Shown here: piece after piece, positions 50,896-58,110 of the stretch
How positions within the stretch are numbered: position 1 is the stretch's first letter
Layout of the letters: the number at the start of each line of letters is the position of its first letter
Source: Cupriavidus cauae
GTDB lineage: Bacteria; Pseudomonadota; Gammaproteobacteria; Burkholderiales; Burkholderiaceae
Length of the DNA stretch: 64,000 nt
Assembly: GCF_008632125.1 (NCBI RefSeq)
Contig: NZ_VWRN01000053.1
Location: forward strand, 310,001-374,000
Direction: 5' to 3'
The notes under the pieces: generated by a model
What the model was told of the DNA's origin: nothing
Database searches by the model: none
Seen by the model: the letters and a program-made list of their open reading frames with translations, nothing else
Made by a program: the position numbers and the translations under genes

Positions 50896-51492
50896 CTAAC
50901 GCCGCGTCCGATCGTTGATCACGATATAGAAGACAGCCGGCTCGCCGCCTTCATTGCGGAACTCATGCACGCAATCCGAAGGAAAGAACAACGTATCTCC
51001 GGCAGCGACGTCGAAGCGCCTTCCGTCGATGACCACGGTAAGCGCCCCCTCATGCACGACGAGAAACTCCTCCACGCCCGCATGGTGCGGGGGGAACTCG
51101 ACGGACTTGCCCGGAGGCAACACGTTGAAGGCCAGATCGACCGCGCCATCCTCGAACAGCGGCGAAAGAGAACGGCGTTCAAAGCCGGAAGCGGGGTCGT
51201 GATAGACCGCCTGGCGCTCCCTGCCATGCAGCCTGGGCTGGCGCGCATGGAATCCCCCCAGGAGTTGAGACAGGCTGACCTGCAGTGCGGCGGCAAGCTT
51301 GCCCAGCACCGTGGCAGTGGGAACCGAGGCGCCACGTTCGATCTTGGAGATCATCGCGCGGCTCACGCCCGACAACGCCCCGAGCCGATCAAGGGTGAGC
51401 TGCGCCTCCAGACGCAGACGTCGAAGATTGGCTGGGAGCGCTTCGGCGCGCTCACCTTGCGGCCTGGTCGGGGGAGCGGAGGAGTTCGGCAT
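50896..51492 (-). CDS. XRE-cupin transcriptional regulator
   Basis: 198 residues. N-terminal HTH at about 20-78 ('LRRLRLEAQLTLDRLGALSG', 'SRAMISKIERGASVPTATVL') and a C-terminal cupin at about 120-190 ('HHAGVEEFLVVHEGALTVVI', 'GDTLFFPSDCVHEFRNEGGE') that binds a small ligand. The divergent panE-like gene with a 24-base palindrome in between is the likely target. A 179-base gap to PilL (50717-50895) holds no gene. Confidence 0.88.
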   Translation of the reverse strand: MPNSSAPPTRPQGERAEALPANLRRLRLEAQLTLDRLGALSGVSRAMISKIERGASVPTATVLGKLAAALQVSLSQLLGGFHARQPRLHGRERQAVYHDPASGFERRSLSPLFEDGAVDLAFNVLPPGKSVEFPPHHAGVEEFLVVHEGALTVVIDGRRFDVAAGDTLFFPSDCVHEFRNEGGEPAVFYIVINDRTRR

Positions 51493-51555
51493 GGGCCGCG
51501 ATCAAGTCAGGATGAATGCGTGGGGTCCCGATGGCGCTGAAATCGATCGCGCCAC

Positions 51556-51579
51556 GAATTTCTACTATAGTAGAAATTC
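51556..51579. promoter_or_regulatory. 24-base perfect palindrome operator
   Basis: Perfect palindrome with half site GAATTTCTACTA, followed directly by its complement, centred between 51567 and 51568. It lies 24 bases before the PanE start (51604) and 63 bases from the XRE-cupin start (51492). Its centre contains TACTATAG, a possible -10 element, so a bound regulator would block RNA polymerase. AT-rich in a GC-rich context. Confidence 0.8.
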
Positions 51580-51603
51580 TCAAATTCAAACAGGAGCATG
51601 GCC

Positions 51604-52530
51604 ATGCGTCTTCTGGTGCTGGGTGCAGGTGGGATCGGGGGCTATTTCGGCGGGCGTCTGGCCGCGGCCGGCGTGGACGTGCGTTTCCTGGTCCGGCCGA
51701 GACGCGCCGCACAACTCGCCGAGACCGGGCTCGTCATCAAGAGCCCTTTGGGTGACCTGACCCTTACCGTGAAAACAGTCGTCGAGGCACCGCCGTCCGT
51801 GGATGTCGTGCTGCTGGCCTGCAAGGCCTACGATCTTGAGGGCGCGATGGCCGCCATCGCGCCGGCCATCGGCCCCTCGACATGCATCGTTCCGCTGCTC
51901 AATGGGGTGCGGCATCTGGATCACCTGGATGCGCGCTTCGGCGCCAAGCGCGTTCTGGGCGGCCTGTGCCACATCGGTGTTGCGCTCGGCCCGGCCGGTG
52001 AAATCCAGCATCTCAACACGCTGCAGCGCCTCGCCCTCGGTGCACGCACCCACAGCCAGCAGGACGCGGCGCAGGCGCTGCATGAATTGGTGGAGCGCGG
52101 CGGTTTCGCACCGGTGTTGAGCCAAGACATCCTGCAGGAGATGTGGGAGAAGTTCGTATTCCTCACGACCTATGCCGGCATGACCACGCTGATGCGCGCG
52201 CCCGTTGGCGCAATCGTGCAGGCACAAGATGGCGAAGCGCTGGTGCGCCAGATGCTTGGCGAATGCGTGGCGACCGCCGCCGCCTCAGGGTACATCCCAT
52301 CGCAGGACGCCTATGCCCGCATGTTCACAACGTTGTCCGAGCGCGGGTCCACCGGCACCGCATCAATGCTGCGCGATCTGCAACGTGGTGGCCCCACCGA
52401 GCATGAGCACATCATTGGGGACATGCTGCGTCGTGCGCATGAAGCTCGACTGGATGCGCCGCTGCTGAGGGTGAGCCTTGCACACATGCAGGCCTACGAG
52501 GCGACCCGCATGGCCCATGGCGGTGGATGA
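51604..52530 (+). CDS. panE: 2-dehydropantoate 2-reductase-like (PanE/ApbA)
   Basis: 308 residues. ATG 51604 preferred over 51598 because AGGAG is 7 bases upstream of it and only 1 base from the earlier ATG. The NADPH Rossmann motif 'LVLGAGGIGGYFGGRLAAAG' is at the N-terminus; 'CKAYDLEGAM' and 'LLNGVRHLDHL' follow, and the catalytic Lys is in 'EMWEKFVFLTTYAGMTTLMR' (about 180). The family makes pantoate for coenzyme A, but many members are other 2-oxo acid reductases. With its XRE-cupin regulator it forms a two-gene cargo insert. Confidence 0.87.
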   Translation: MRLLVLGAGGIGGYFGGRLAAAGVDVRFLVRPRRAAQLAETGLVIKSPLGDLTLTVKTVVEAPPSVDVVLLACKAYDLEGAMAAIAPAIGPSTCIVPLLNGVRHLDHLDARFGAKRVLGGLCHIGVALGPAGEIQHLNTLQRLALGARTHSQQDAAQALHELVERGGFAPVLSQDILQEMWEKFVFLTTYAGMTTLMRAPVGAIVQAQDGEALVRQMLGECVATAAASGYIPSQDAYARMFTTLSERGSTGTASMLRDLQRGGPTEHEHIIGDMLRRAHEARLDAPLLRVSLAHMQAYEATRMAHGGG

Positions 52531-52575
52531 GGCCCTGTCTTCCGCTTCCCGGATCGATGTCACCGTCTGGATGAC

Positions 52576-52605
52576 CAAAAAAGAACGGCTCCCGGAGGAG
52601 CCGTT
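52576..52605 (-). terminator. Rho-independent terminator for the ICE maintenance operon
   Basis: Perfect 9-base stem AACGGCTCC / GGAGCCGTT with loop CGGA at 52584-52605. On the minus strand it is followed by CTTTTTTGG (52583-52575), the T tract. It sits 18 bases after the helicase stop, ending minus-strand transcription coming from 54.9 kb. It also lies beyond the panE stop on the other strand. Confidence 0.85.
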
Positions 52606-52623
52606 GAAGTGAAGCAGTGAGGT

Positions 52624-54894
52624 TCAGCACACCAACTGTCGTGCCAGCGCGACTTCCACCGAGTCTCCGTCCTGATTCAGGACATCAAGCCCGGACTCCG
52701 GCACGTCGCCCGACGTGCTTTGCGACACCATGATCTTCCGGGCCATCAACCCCAGGCAGGTCATCTGCGAGGAGTTGGCGTAGCCCAGGTAGATCACGCG
52801 CACCGGCTGCTTCTGGCCGATGCGCCATGAGCGCCGGGCGGCCTGCTGCAGCGAATACACGTTGTAGCCGGACTGGAGGAATACGATGGTCGGGAACTCC
52901 AGCAGGTCCAGGCCGGTTTTCACCAGCTCGGGATTGGTGATGAGCACGTCGATGCCACGGTCCAACTGCTCGGCGATCCAGTCCTCGCGGCGGGAAGCAT
53001 CCACGCTCGCGCGCAGTACCGCCACCTTGAAGCCTTCCTGCTCCAGCAGCACCCTCAAGCGCGACGTGGTGTCGCGCGTGCCGGTGTAGACCGAATAGAC
53101 CAGGGTCTTGCGACCCTCTGCCTTCTCCCGCTTGCAGATCTCGATCAGCTCGCGTTCCTTAGGCATCACTTCCAGCTCGTTGAACTGAGCCGGCACGAAC
53201 GCCAAGGTGCTGCGCGTGCGCGGATGCACCACCGTCTCCGACCGGAAGCAGCAGTCCGGCCAGGCCAGCAGCACGTTGAGGACCACACCGAGCAGCGTCG
53301 TGTCGCGCTTCGCCAGGGCCTGCTTCAGCTCCTGGGTCAGGCGACCCGCCAGATCGCGGTAGGCCGCGGCTTGCGCCGTGTCCATCGCGACTTCGCGGAA
53401 CTCCTCGTCGTAGGGCGGCAGCACGTTGCCACCGATGTCCTTCAACTTGAGGAAGACCGTGAACGGCAGGACGCAACGCAGCACGCCCTTGGGACCGAAA
53501 CCCGGCGCCTTGACCGTGCGCACCGATACCTTGGTGCCTTTGGCCGTCTTGTGCGCCGTGCCGGTGCTCTCGGAGTAGATGTCCTTCAAGACACCGTGAT
53601 CGCGCATGAACGCCATCGCGGCCGACGTCATGCTGCCGCTCTTCGTCGGCCGGTAGCCGTCTTCGATCATCCGCCCCGGCAGGGCTCGGAACAGCAGGTG
53701 GAACAGGTCGTCGCCGTAGCCGCCCATCAGTGTGCCGGTGAGCAGCAGCGTCTTGCGCGCCTTGGCCGCCAACACCCCCATGGCCTGGCCCTGTGCGGAG
53801 CCGCCGTTCTTGTACTCGTGTGCCTCGTCGGCGATGAGCAGGTCGAACGTGCCTTGGGGAAGCTGCCTCTTGATGAACTCGGACGGCTGGTAGCCGCCCT
53901 CGCCGAAGCCGAACTCCATGTTGGCCATCGCGCGTTCCATGCGATGGGCTTGCCGGTCCGAGAAGACCAGCTCGCCGTTGCCATCCATCAGGTTGATGAA
54001 CTCGTGGATGTTGTCCCCGAGCATCGACGCGAGGAAGGCGTCACCGAACTTCTGCATCAGCTTCTGCGCGGTGACTTCGCCTATGGTAGGAATGCGCTTC
54101 AGTGCCTTGAGCACGGTCGAGGACTGGTCGCTGGCGGACAGGCCTCTGGGACGGATCAACGACCACAGCGGTGCACGGCAGTGGCTGCACTTGCGGCGGG
54201 ACTCCTCGGCTTCGAGTTCGACCGGGTTGATCGGCTCGCCGTCGAGGTCGGTGATGACATGCCCGCAATCCGGGCAGGCCCCCACGTCGCCGTGAGGCGT
54301 GCGCCGCCGAACGAAGACAGGTTTCCAGTGGAACCCCATCCGCATCCGCACGCGGCCCAGGACGAAGAACTCCTGGCCCTGGGCCGGCACGCCCAACTGC
54401 TCGCGCAGTTTCAGCAGCTTGACCAGCGTGTCCGGGCCGTTGAGCACCCAGACCTTGGCACCGGCCACCGTCTCCTGAATCTCGCGCCGCCACTTGTAGA
54501 CCAGGTGGGGTGGCGAGAGCACCAGGGTACGGCGGTAGCCTTCGGCGTTGAGCACGGCTGCGGTGGCAATACCCACCGTCGTCTTGCCGCAGCCCATCTC
54601 GCCATTGACGATCGCGGCACGTTCGCCGCGGTCGACCAACAGCTCGGTGACGGCGTGGACCACATCGGCTTGCGCCGGGAACAGCTTGCGCTTCAGCGCG
54701 GCGAGGATCAATTGCCGATGCACCCGCACTTGGCCGGTGTAGACCGGAGGATTGGCGCGGTTGAGCGAGTCGAGCAACTCGTCGCCGAACTCGGACACGA
54801 AGTCCTGCAGGCTGAGCGTGAGGGGTGAAGCGGCCGCTTCGAGGAGGTCGCGCTGCACAGCGGTTTCGGGAACGGTTTCGAGATCGAGGGACAT
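52624..54894 (-). CDS. SNF2-like DEAH helicase of the ICE
   Basis: 756 residues from ATG 54894. SF2 motifs: I 'VNGEMGCGKTTVGIATA' (about 96), Ia 'TLVLSPPHLVYKWRREIQ', II 'LIADEAHEYKNG' (about 360), III 'LLLTGTLMGG', V 'ITNPELVKTGLDL' and VI 'YSLQQAARRSWRIGQ' (about 690). Two CxxC pairs ('CPDCGH' and 'CSHC', about 206-245) form a zinc insert between motifs Ia and II. Conserved in ICEs of this group; likely remodels DNA or displaces proteins during ICE replication or transfer. Probably not a defence gene. Confidence 0.87.
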   Translation of the reverse strand: MSLDLETVPETAVQRDLLEAAASPLTLSLQDFVSEFGDELLDSLNRANPPVYTGQVRVHRQLILAALKRKLFPAQADVVHAVTELLVDRGERAAIVNGEMGCGKTTVGIATAAVLNAEGYRRTLVLSPPHLVYKWRREIQETVAGAKVWVLNGPDTLVKLLKLREQLGVPAQGQEFFVLGRVRMRMGFHWKPVFVRRRTPHGDVGACPDCGHVITDLDGEPINPVELEAEESRRKCSHCRAPLWSLIRPRGLSASDQSSTVLKALKRIPTIGEVTAQKLMQKFGDAFLASMLGDNIHEFINLMDGNGELVFSDRQAHRMERAMANMEFGFGEGGYQPSEFIKRQLPQGTFDLLIADEAHEYKNGGSAQGQAMGVLAAKARKTLLLTGTLMGGYGDDLFHLLFRALPGRMIEDGYRPTKSGSMTSAAMAFMRDHGVLKDIYSESTGTAHKTAKGTKVSVRTVKAPGFGPKGVLRCVLPFTVFLKLKDIGGNVLPPYDEEFREVAMDTAQAAAYRDLAGRLTQELKQALAKRDTTLLGVVLNVLLAWPDCCFRSETVVHPRTRSTLAFVPAQFNELEVMPKERELIEICKREKAEGRKTLVYSVYTGTRDTTSRLRVLLEQEGFKVAVLRASVDASRREDWIAEQLDRGIDVLITNPELVKTGLDLLEFPTIVFLQSGYNVYSLQQAARRSWRIGQKQPVRVIYLGYANSSQMTCLGLMARKIMVSQSTSGDVPESGLDVLNQDGDSVEVALARQLVC

Positions 54895-54913
54895 GGTGAT
54901 GCTCCAGAGCAAT

Positions 54914-54951
54914 GGGGCATGCACCTCCCCCACGGGGCGGTGACATGCCCC
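54914..54951 (-). other. Leader hairpin before the helicase gene
   Basis: GGGGCATG (54914-54921) pairs with CATGCCCC (54944-54951), enclosing a second GC-rich stem (CACC...GGTG). On the minus strand it lies 20 bases before the helicase ATG. One of a set of leader hairpins in this operon. Confidence 0.55.
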
Positions 54952-54993
54952 TGGGTGGGAAGAAAGAAGCGGCGCGAGGCCGCTGGATGTGGA

Positions 54994-55299
54994 TCAGTAT
55001 TCGCTGGGCAACAGCAGCGTGGTGACGCTGCGATCCCATTCGGTGATGATCCAGAGCTTCAGGTCGCGCGTGACCTGGTAGGACGAGAACAGACGATCCT
55101 CGCCGGACTTCAGCGCGGCATCGTTCTGCCGTTGATCGCTGTCGTCCAGGTCGCCCCAGTCGCCATGAAGATGGCGGCGCAGGTACGCGCTGGGATTGAG
55201 CCGGCCCTGTCGGACCAGCTCGTCGACGCCGGCGGTCATGACCACTTGCCCGGGCGAAAAGCGCGCTTGTGATGCGAGGTTGAGGATTGCGAGTGCCAT
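54994..55299 (-). CDS. Conserved 101-residue ICE protein
   Basis: Starts at ATG 55299 (MALAILNLASQARFSPGQVV). 'LRRHLHGDWGDLDDSDQRQN' and the C-terminus 'WIITEWDRSVTTLLLPSEY' are strongly conserved in plasmid- and ICE-borne homologues, sometimes annotated as a plasmid-related or restriction-associated protein without evidence. No catalytic motif seen. Between the helicase and DUF6094 genes, each separated by a leader gap of about 100 bases. Confidence 0.78.
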   Translation of the reverse strand: MALAILNLASQARFSPGQVVMTAGVDELVRQGRLNPSAYLRRHLHGDWGDLDDSDQRQNDAALKSGEDRLFSSYQVTRDLKLWIITEWDRSVTTLLLPSEY

Positions 55300-55322
55300 G
55301 GTGGTTTCTCCTTCTGGAAGAA

Positions 55323-55358
55323 GGGGCCACGGCACCCCATCGGGGGCAACGTGACCCC
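55323..55358 (-). other. Leader hairpin before the 101-residue gene
   Basis: GGGGCCACG (55323-55331) pairs with CGTGACCCC (55350-55358) with one G-T pair; an inner CACCCC/GGGG-type stem may form. On the minus strand the hairpin is preceded by CCACCCACC and lies 24 bases before the ATG at 55299. Confidence 0.5.
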
Positions 55359-55401
55359 GGTGGGTGGATGAAAGCGACGGCGAACCGTCAGGGAACAGGG
55401 A

Positions 55402-56511
55402 TCAGCGGATGGTCAGCACTTCGCCCCACGTGGGCGAGCCCAGCGTCAAGTCCCATGCACGAATGACCGGCACGAACTTGTCGGTGAGGATGCGCGTCTC
55501 GGCCACGGAGCCGTCGTCGCGTTCGGTGTATTCCGTCTGGAGGGTCTTCTCCTTGTGGGTATCACCTTTGACGACGAGCACGCGCCCGCTCTTGGACTTC
55601 ACTACGCCGGAGATCGCGCCTGCGGCCAAGGCCAAGGCGAGATGCCAGTGCGACAAGGCCCGCGCGGGCGGACGCAGCGATTGCTGCGCGGCGCCCAGGT
55701 GCGTATCGAGCGCCGGCCAGAGACCTTGCAGCCGGCCGACTTCATCGGCGAACTGCTCGGGCTCCATCGTCACGCGATAGAAGTGCTCCGGCTCGGCCGG
55801 GCTGGCAGGGACGGTGTACGGCAGGAACGGCCATTCGGGCGGCAGCTCCTCGGCTTCGGCGTCACCCTGTCCGATCTGCAGCAGCAGACCGCGCAAGGAC
55901 TTGGCCGACTCCGACGCCTGGTCGCGTTGACGAATCCTGCGACCGAAGATCACCACCTGCTTGAACTGCGTTTCCACCGCACGGTAGATGCGCAGGTCGG
56001 CGAAGTGGCGCGTCAGCCATCCGACCAGCTCGGCATCGAGCACGTAGGACGGCACGATGAAGATCAGCACGCCGCCGTACTGCAGCAGCGGCAGCGCGCG
56101 CTGATAGAAGAGCTTCTCCAGCCGCGCACGGCCCTGGCCCTGATAGCCGATGTTGCCGTTCACGTCCTTGCTCAGGTCGCCATACGGCGGGTTCAGCCAC
56201 AGCAGCCCGAAGGACTGGCGCGAGATCAGCGTGTCCATCAGGTCACCTTGGATGCAGCGATCGACCAGTTGCCGTGCGTGGCGGGCGCGCTCGGCGTCGT
56301 ACTCGACGGCGAAGGCCTGGACCTGCTCGCGCCCGAGGGCGTGAGCGGCTTCGGCGATCGCCACGCCTTCGCCGGCGCAGGGATCGAGGATGGACATGGC
56401 GCCGGGAGACGGCGCCAGTGCGGACAAGGCCCGCTCCAGCGTCGGTTCGTCGGTGGGGAAGTAGCCGTTACGGATGAAATTGCGCGCCAGGCGCGGAAAC
56501 ATGAGTGTCAT
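55402..56511 (-). CDS. DUF6094-type N6-adenine methyltransferase-like protein
   Basis: 369 residues from ATG 56511 (MTLMFPRLARNFIRNGYFPT). Methyltransferase motif I 'ILDPCAGEGVAIAEAA' (about 41-56), a later acidic residue in 'AFAVEYDAERA', and catalytic 'LLWLNPPYGDL' (about 104-114) with NPPY intact, so it may methylate adenine. 'LPLLQYGGVLIFIVPSYVLD' follows. The C-terminal half has no known domain. Typical of these ICEs, perhaps protecting the element from host restriction during transfer. Confidence 0.8.
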   Translation of the reverse strand: MTLMFPRLARNFIRNGYFPTDEPTLERALSALAPSPGAMSILDPCAGEGVAIAEAAHALGREQVQAFAVEYDAERARHARQLVDRCIQGDLMDTLISRQSFGLLWLNPPYGDLSKDVNGNIGYQGQGRARLEKLFYQRALPLLQYGGVLIFIVPSYVLDAELVGWLTRHFADLRIYRAVETQFKQVVIFGRRIRQRDQASESAKSLRGLLLQIGQGDAEAEELPPEWPFLPYTVPASPAEPEHFYRVTMEPEQFADEVGRLQGLWPALDTHLGAAQQSLRPPARALSHWHLALALAAGAISGVVKSKSGRVLVVKGDTHKEKTLQTEYTERDDGSVAETRILTDKFVPVIRAWDLTLGSPTWGEVLTIR

Positions 56512-56541
56512 GGATTTCTCCTGGTGATGGATGAGGGAAGG

Positions 56542-56567
56542 CGGGCACGCGCGGCGGGCACGCGCGG
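56542..56567. repeat. Perfect 13-base tandem duplication
   Basis: CGGGCACGCGCGG occurs twice in a row (56542-56554 and 56555-56567) in the leader of the DUF6094 gene. The downstream CGCGCATGCCCG (56567-56578) can pair with either copy, so the duplication offers two alternative hairpins just before the ribosome binding site. Confidence 0.7.
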
Positions 56568-56589
56568 CGCGCATGCCCGTGGGGATGGC

Positions 56590-57240
56590 TCACGCCACAC
56601 GCCGAAGCGGTGCGTTCGCGGCCAGTTCGTACTGCGTGGCGCCGAGGGTGCCGTTGCGGATCAGCTCGCCCAACGCCTTCGTCAGCGCCGGGACATCGAG
56701 GGCCAGCCGATGGCCTTCCAGCGGCCCGAGGGCCAAGGGAAGACCGGTCAGCATCCGCCGTGTCTGCAACAGCTCCAGCACGGTGTCGCGCCAGTGGTCG
56801 AGCAGTGGCAGCGGGCAGGTGTCCTGCACCAGGGTCCACAGCCGGTCGAGCCGGTGAGCGGAATCCCTGGGCAGCAGCGCCAGCGCGCTGGCGTTGGCCT
56901 TGTCTGGCTTCACGCAGCGACGATCGAACAGCCACACATTCGTCAGCGAACCGAACAGCGTTCGCCGATAGGCGCGGGTGATGCGCTTTTCCAGGTTCTC
57001 GACGTTGCCGACGAAGACCTGGATGGATGCGCCCTGCTCGGTGATGACGTGGAACTGATCCAGTCCCTGTTCATCCCGGCCGAGGGTCAGGCGGGCGAGG
57101 AACTCCTGAACGGCGGTGTCGCGCGCCCAGATCGAGAGAAAGACGAGATTGCCCTGCTCGTCACCGACGTAACCGTCGGCCATGAGGTCGGGGCATTCGT
57201 CGATGCGGTACAGCGTCTTGGAAGGATGGGTGACAGGCAT
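56590..57240 (-). CDS. Conserved ICE protein of unknown function, 216 residues
   Basis: Starts at ATG 57240 (MPVTHPSKTLYRIDECPDLM). Soluble, no signal; 'DEQGNLVFLSIWARDTAVQE' and 'QVFVGNVENLEKRITRAYRR' are beta-alpha patterns. The C-terminal 'LPLLDHWRDTVLELLQTRRM' is helical. No family assigned. Located upstream of DUF6094 in the same minus-strand unit; its own leader carries a hairpin (57281-57297) and the two-stem element. Confidence 0.72.
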   Translation of the reverse strand: MPVTHPSKTLYRIDECPDLMADGYVGDEQGNLVFLSIWARDTAVQEFLARLTLGRDEQGLDQFHVITEQGASIQVFVGNVENLEKRITRAYRRTLFGSLTNVWLFDRRCVKPDKANASALALLPRDSAHRLDRLWTLVQDTCPLPLLDHWRDTVLELLQTRRMLTGLPLALGPLEGHRLALDVPALTKALGELIRNGTLGATQYELAANAPLRRVA

Positions 57241-57280
57241 GCTGTGGTCCTCGAAGGAATCGGAGACAGCACCGCCCGCC

Positions 57281-57297
57281 GGGGCAATTGCTGCCCC
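57281..57297 (-). other. Leader hairpin before the 216-residue gene
   Basis: GGGGCA (57281-57286) pairs with TGCCCC (57292-57297), loop ATTGC. On the minus strand it is preceded by CCACCCC and lies about 40 bases before the ATG. Same style as the other gaps in this operon. Confidence 0.5.
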
Positions 57298-57362
57298 AAG
57301 GGGTGGAAGAAAGCGCCGGGAACGGCTTGGCGAAGAGAACGACCTGTGCATCGCAACGCACC

Positions 57363-57418
57363 GTAGCCTCAAAGGTCTTGGCTACCTGGGCATGTTGTCG
57401 GCAACGCCGACGGACATG
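57363..57418. other. Two-stem structured element, copy 1
   Basis: Stem 1 is GTAGCC (57363-57368) with GGCTAC (57380-57385), loop 11. CTGGG follows. Stem 2 has outer CATGT (57391-57395) with ACATG (57414-57418) and inner GTCGGC-AAC-GCCGAC (57397-57411). Copy 2 at 62504-62561 has the same plan with changed but still paired stems. In the minus sense it lies 5' of the 216-residue gene; the strand of action is not known. The rest of the 57241-57670 gap shows no gene. Confidence 0.65.
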
Positions 57419-57670
57419 AGGGCAGATTGCTTCAGGTGATCAATGGGCCGTAGCGAAAAACCGCTTTGCAGTGTGCCCTTGTTCACCTGCTTGGCCCCGA
57501 TACCCTGAGGAGGGCGCTGGCCAGCAATGCCCTCTCCTCAGTTCGCGGTAGCGCGGTTCGGCAACCCGGGCGAGACGAAGGCAGATCGCCAGAAGCGGAC
57601 AGTCGCCGACGTTGCAGTCTAAACTGCCGGTAACTGCCGCTAGGAGGCACTTTGGCGTGAGCCGCGAGTG

Positions 57671-57952
57671 TTATGCCCCACCGAAGCCGGCTGCTCCTAA
57701 GTAATTTTTCGCAAGCGATTCGGCCTCCTCGGCTGCGCGAACGATGCTGATCTGGTCGTTCTGGACCTTTTGCTTCACCCGCATGTAGGTATTGAAGCTA
57801 TCCCAGGTTTCGCCGGCTGCGTCAAGCTCATTTTCAACAATCGCCTTCACGACCTGCGGATCGCGATAGCGCTCTTGCAGACGATTAAAGGCTCGCACTT
57901 CCAGCGCTTCACCGGCAGTGCCGGAAACTGTTTTGACAACGTTCGTGAGCAT
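57671..57952 (-). CDS. Unknown 93-residue protein
   Basis: ATG 57952 has AAGGAG 7-8 bases upstream, a strong ribosome binding site. The product (MLTNVVKTVSGTAGEALEVR...) is helical with 'AIVENELDAAGETWDSFNTY' and 'VQNDQISIVRAAEEAESLAK'; the end is Gly/Ala-rich ('AAGFGGA'). No membrane segment or known motif. It is divergent from the large unknown gene at 58111, with which it makes a separate insert between ICE genes. Confidence 0.65.
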   Translation of the reverse strand: MLTNVVKTVSGTAGEALEVRAFNRLQERYRDPQVVKAIVENELDAAGETWDSFNTYMRVKQKVQNDQISIVRAAEEAESLAKNYLGAAGFGGA

Positions 57953-58110
57953 ATGTTTACTCCTTATGTAGGTAGGGTCGGCGCGGTATCGTCGCCGGCC
58001 CTGCATTTGCATTTGCTTCATCTGGTTGGATGACGCGTCGACGTCGGGGCGTCGACAATGCGATATTTGCCGCTCACGCCGTTCTGCTCCACCGGAAATC
58101 ACGGAAACCG

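Noticed and set aside
52624..54894. SNF2-like helicase as a defence gene
   Set aside because: Its zinc insert and DEAH core could suggest a DISARM or Zorya-like helicase, but its place among ICE maintenance genes and far from the defence island makes a core ICE role more likely.
55402..56511. DUF6094 methyltransferase as a third member of the MADS-like system
   Set aside because: It has no specificity subunit next to it, a different plan, and belongs to the ICE maintenance operon 15 kb away.
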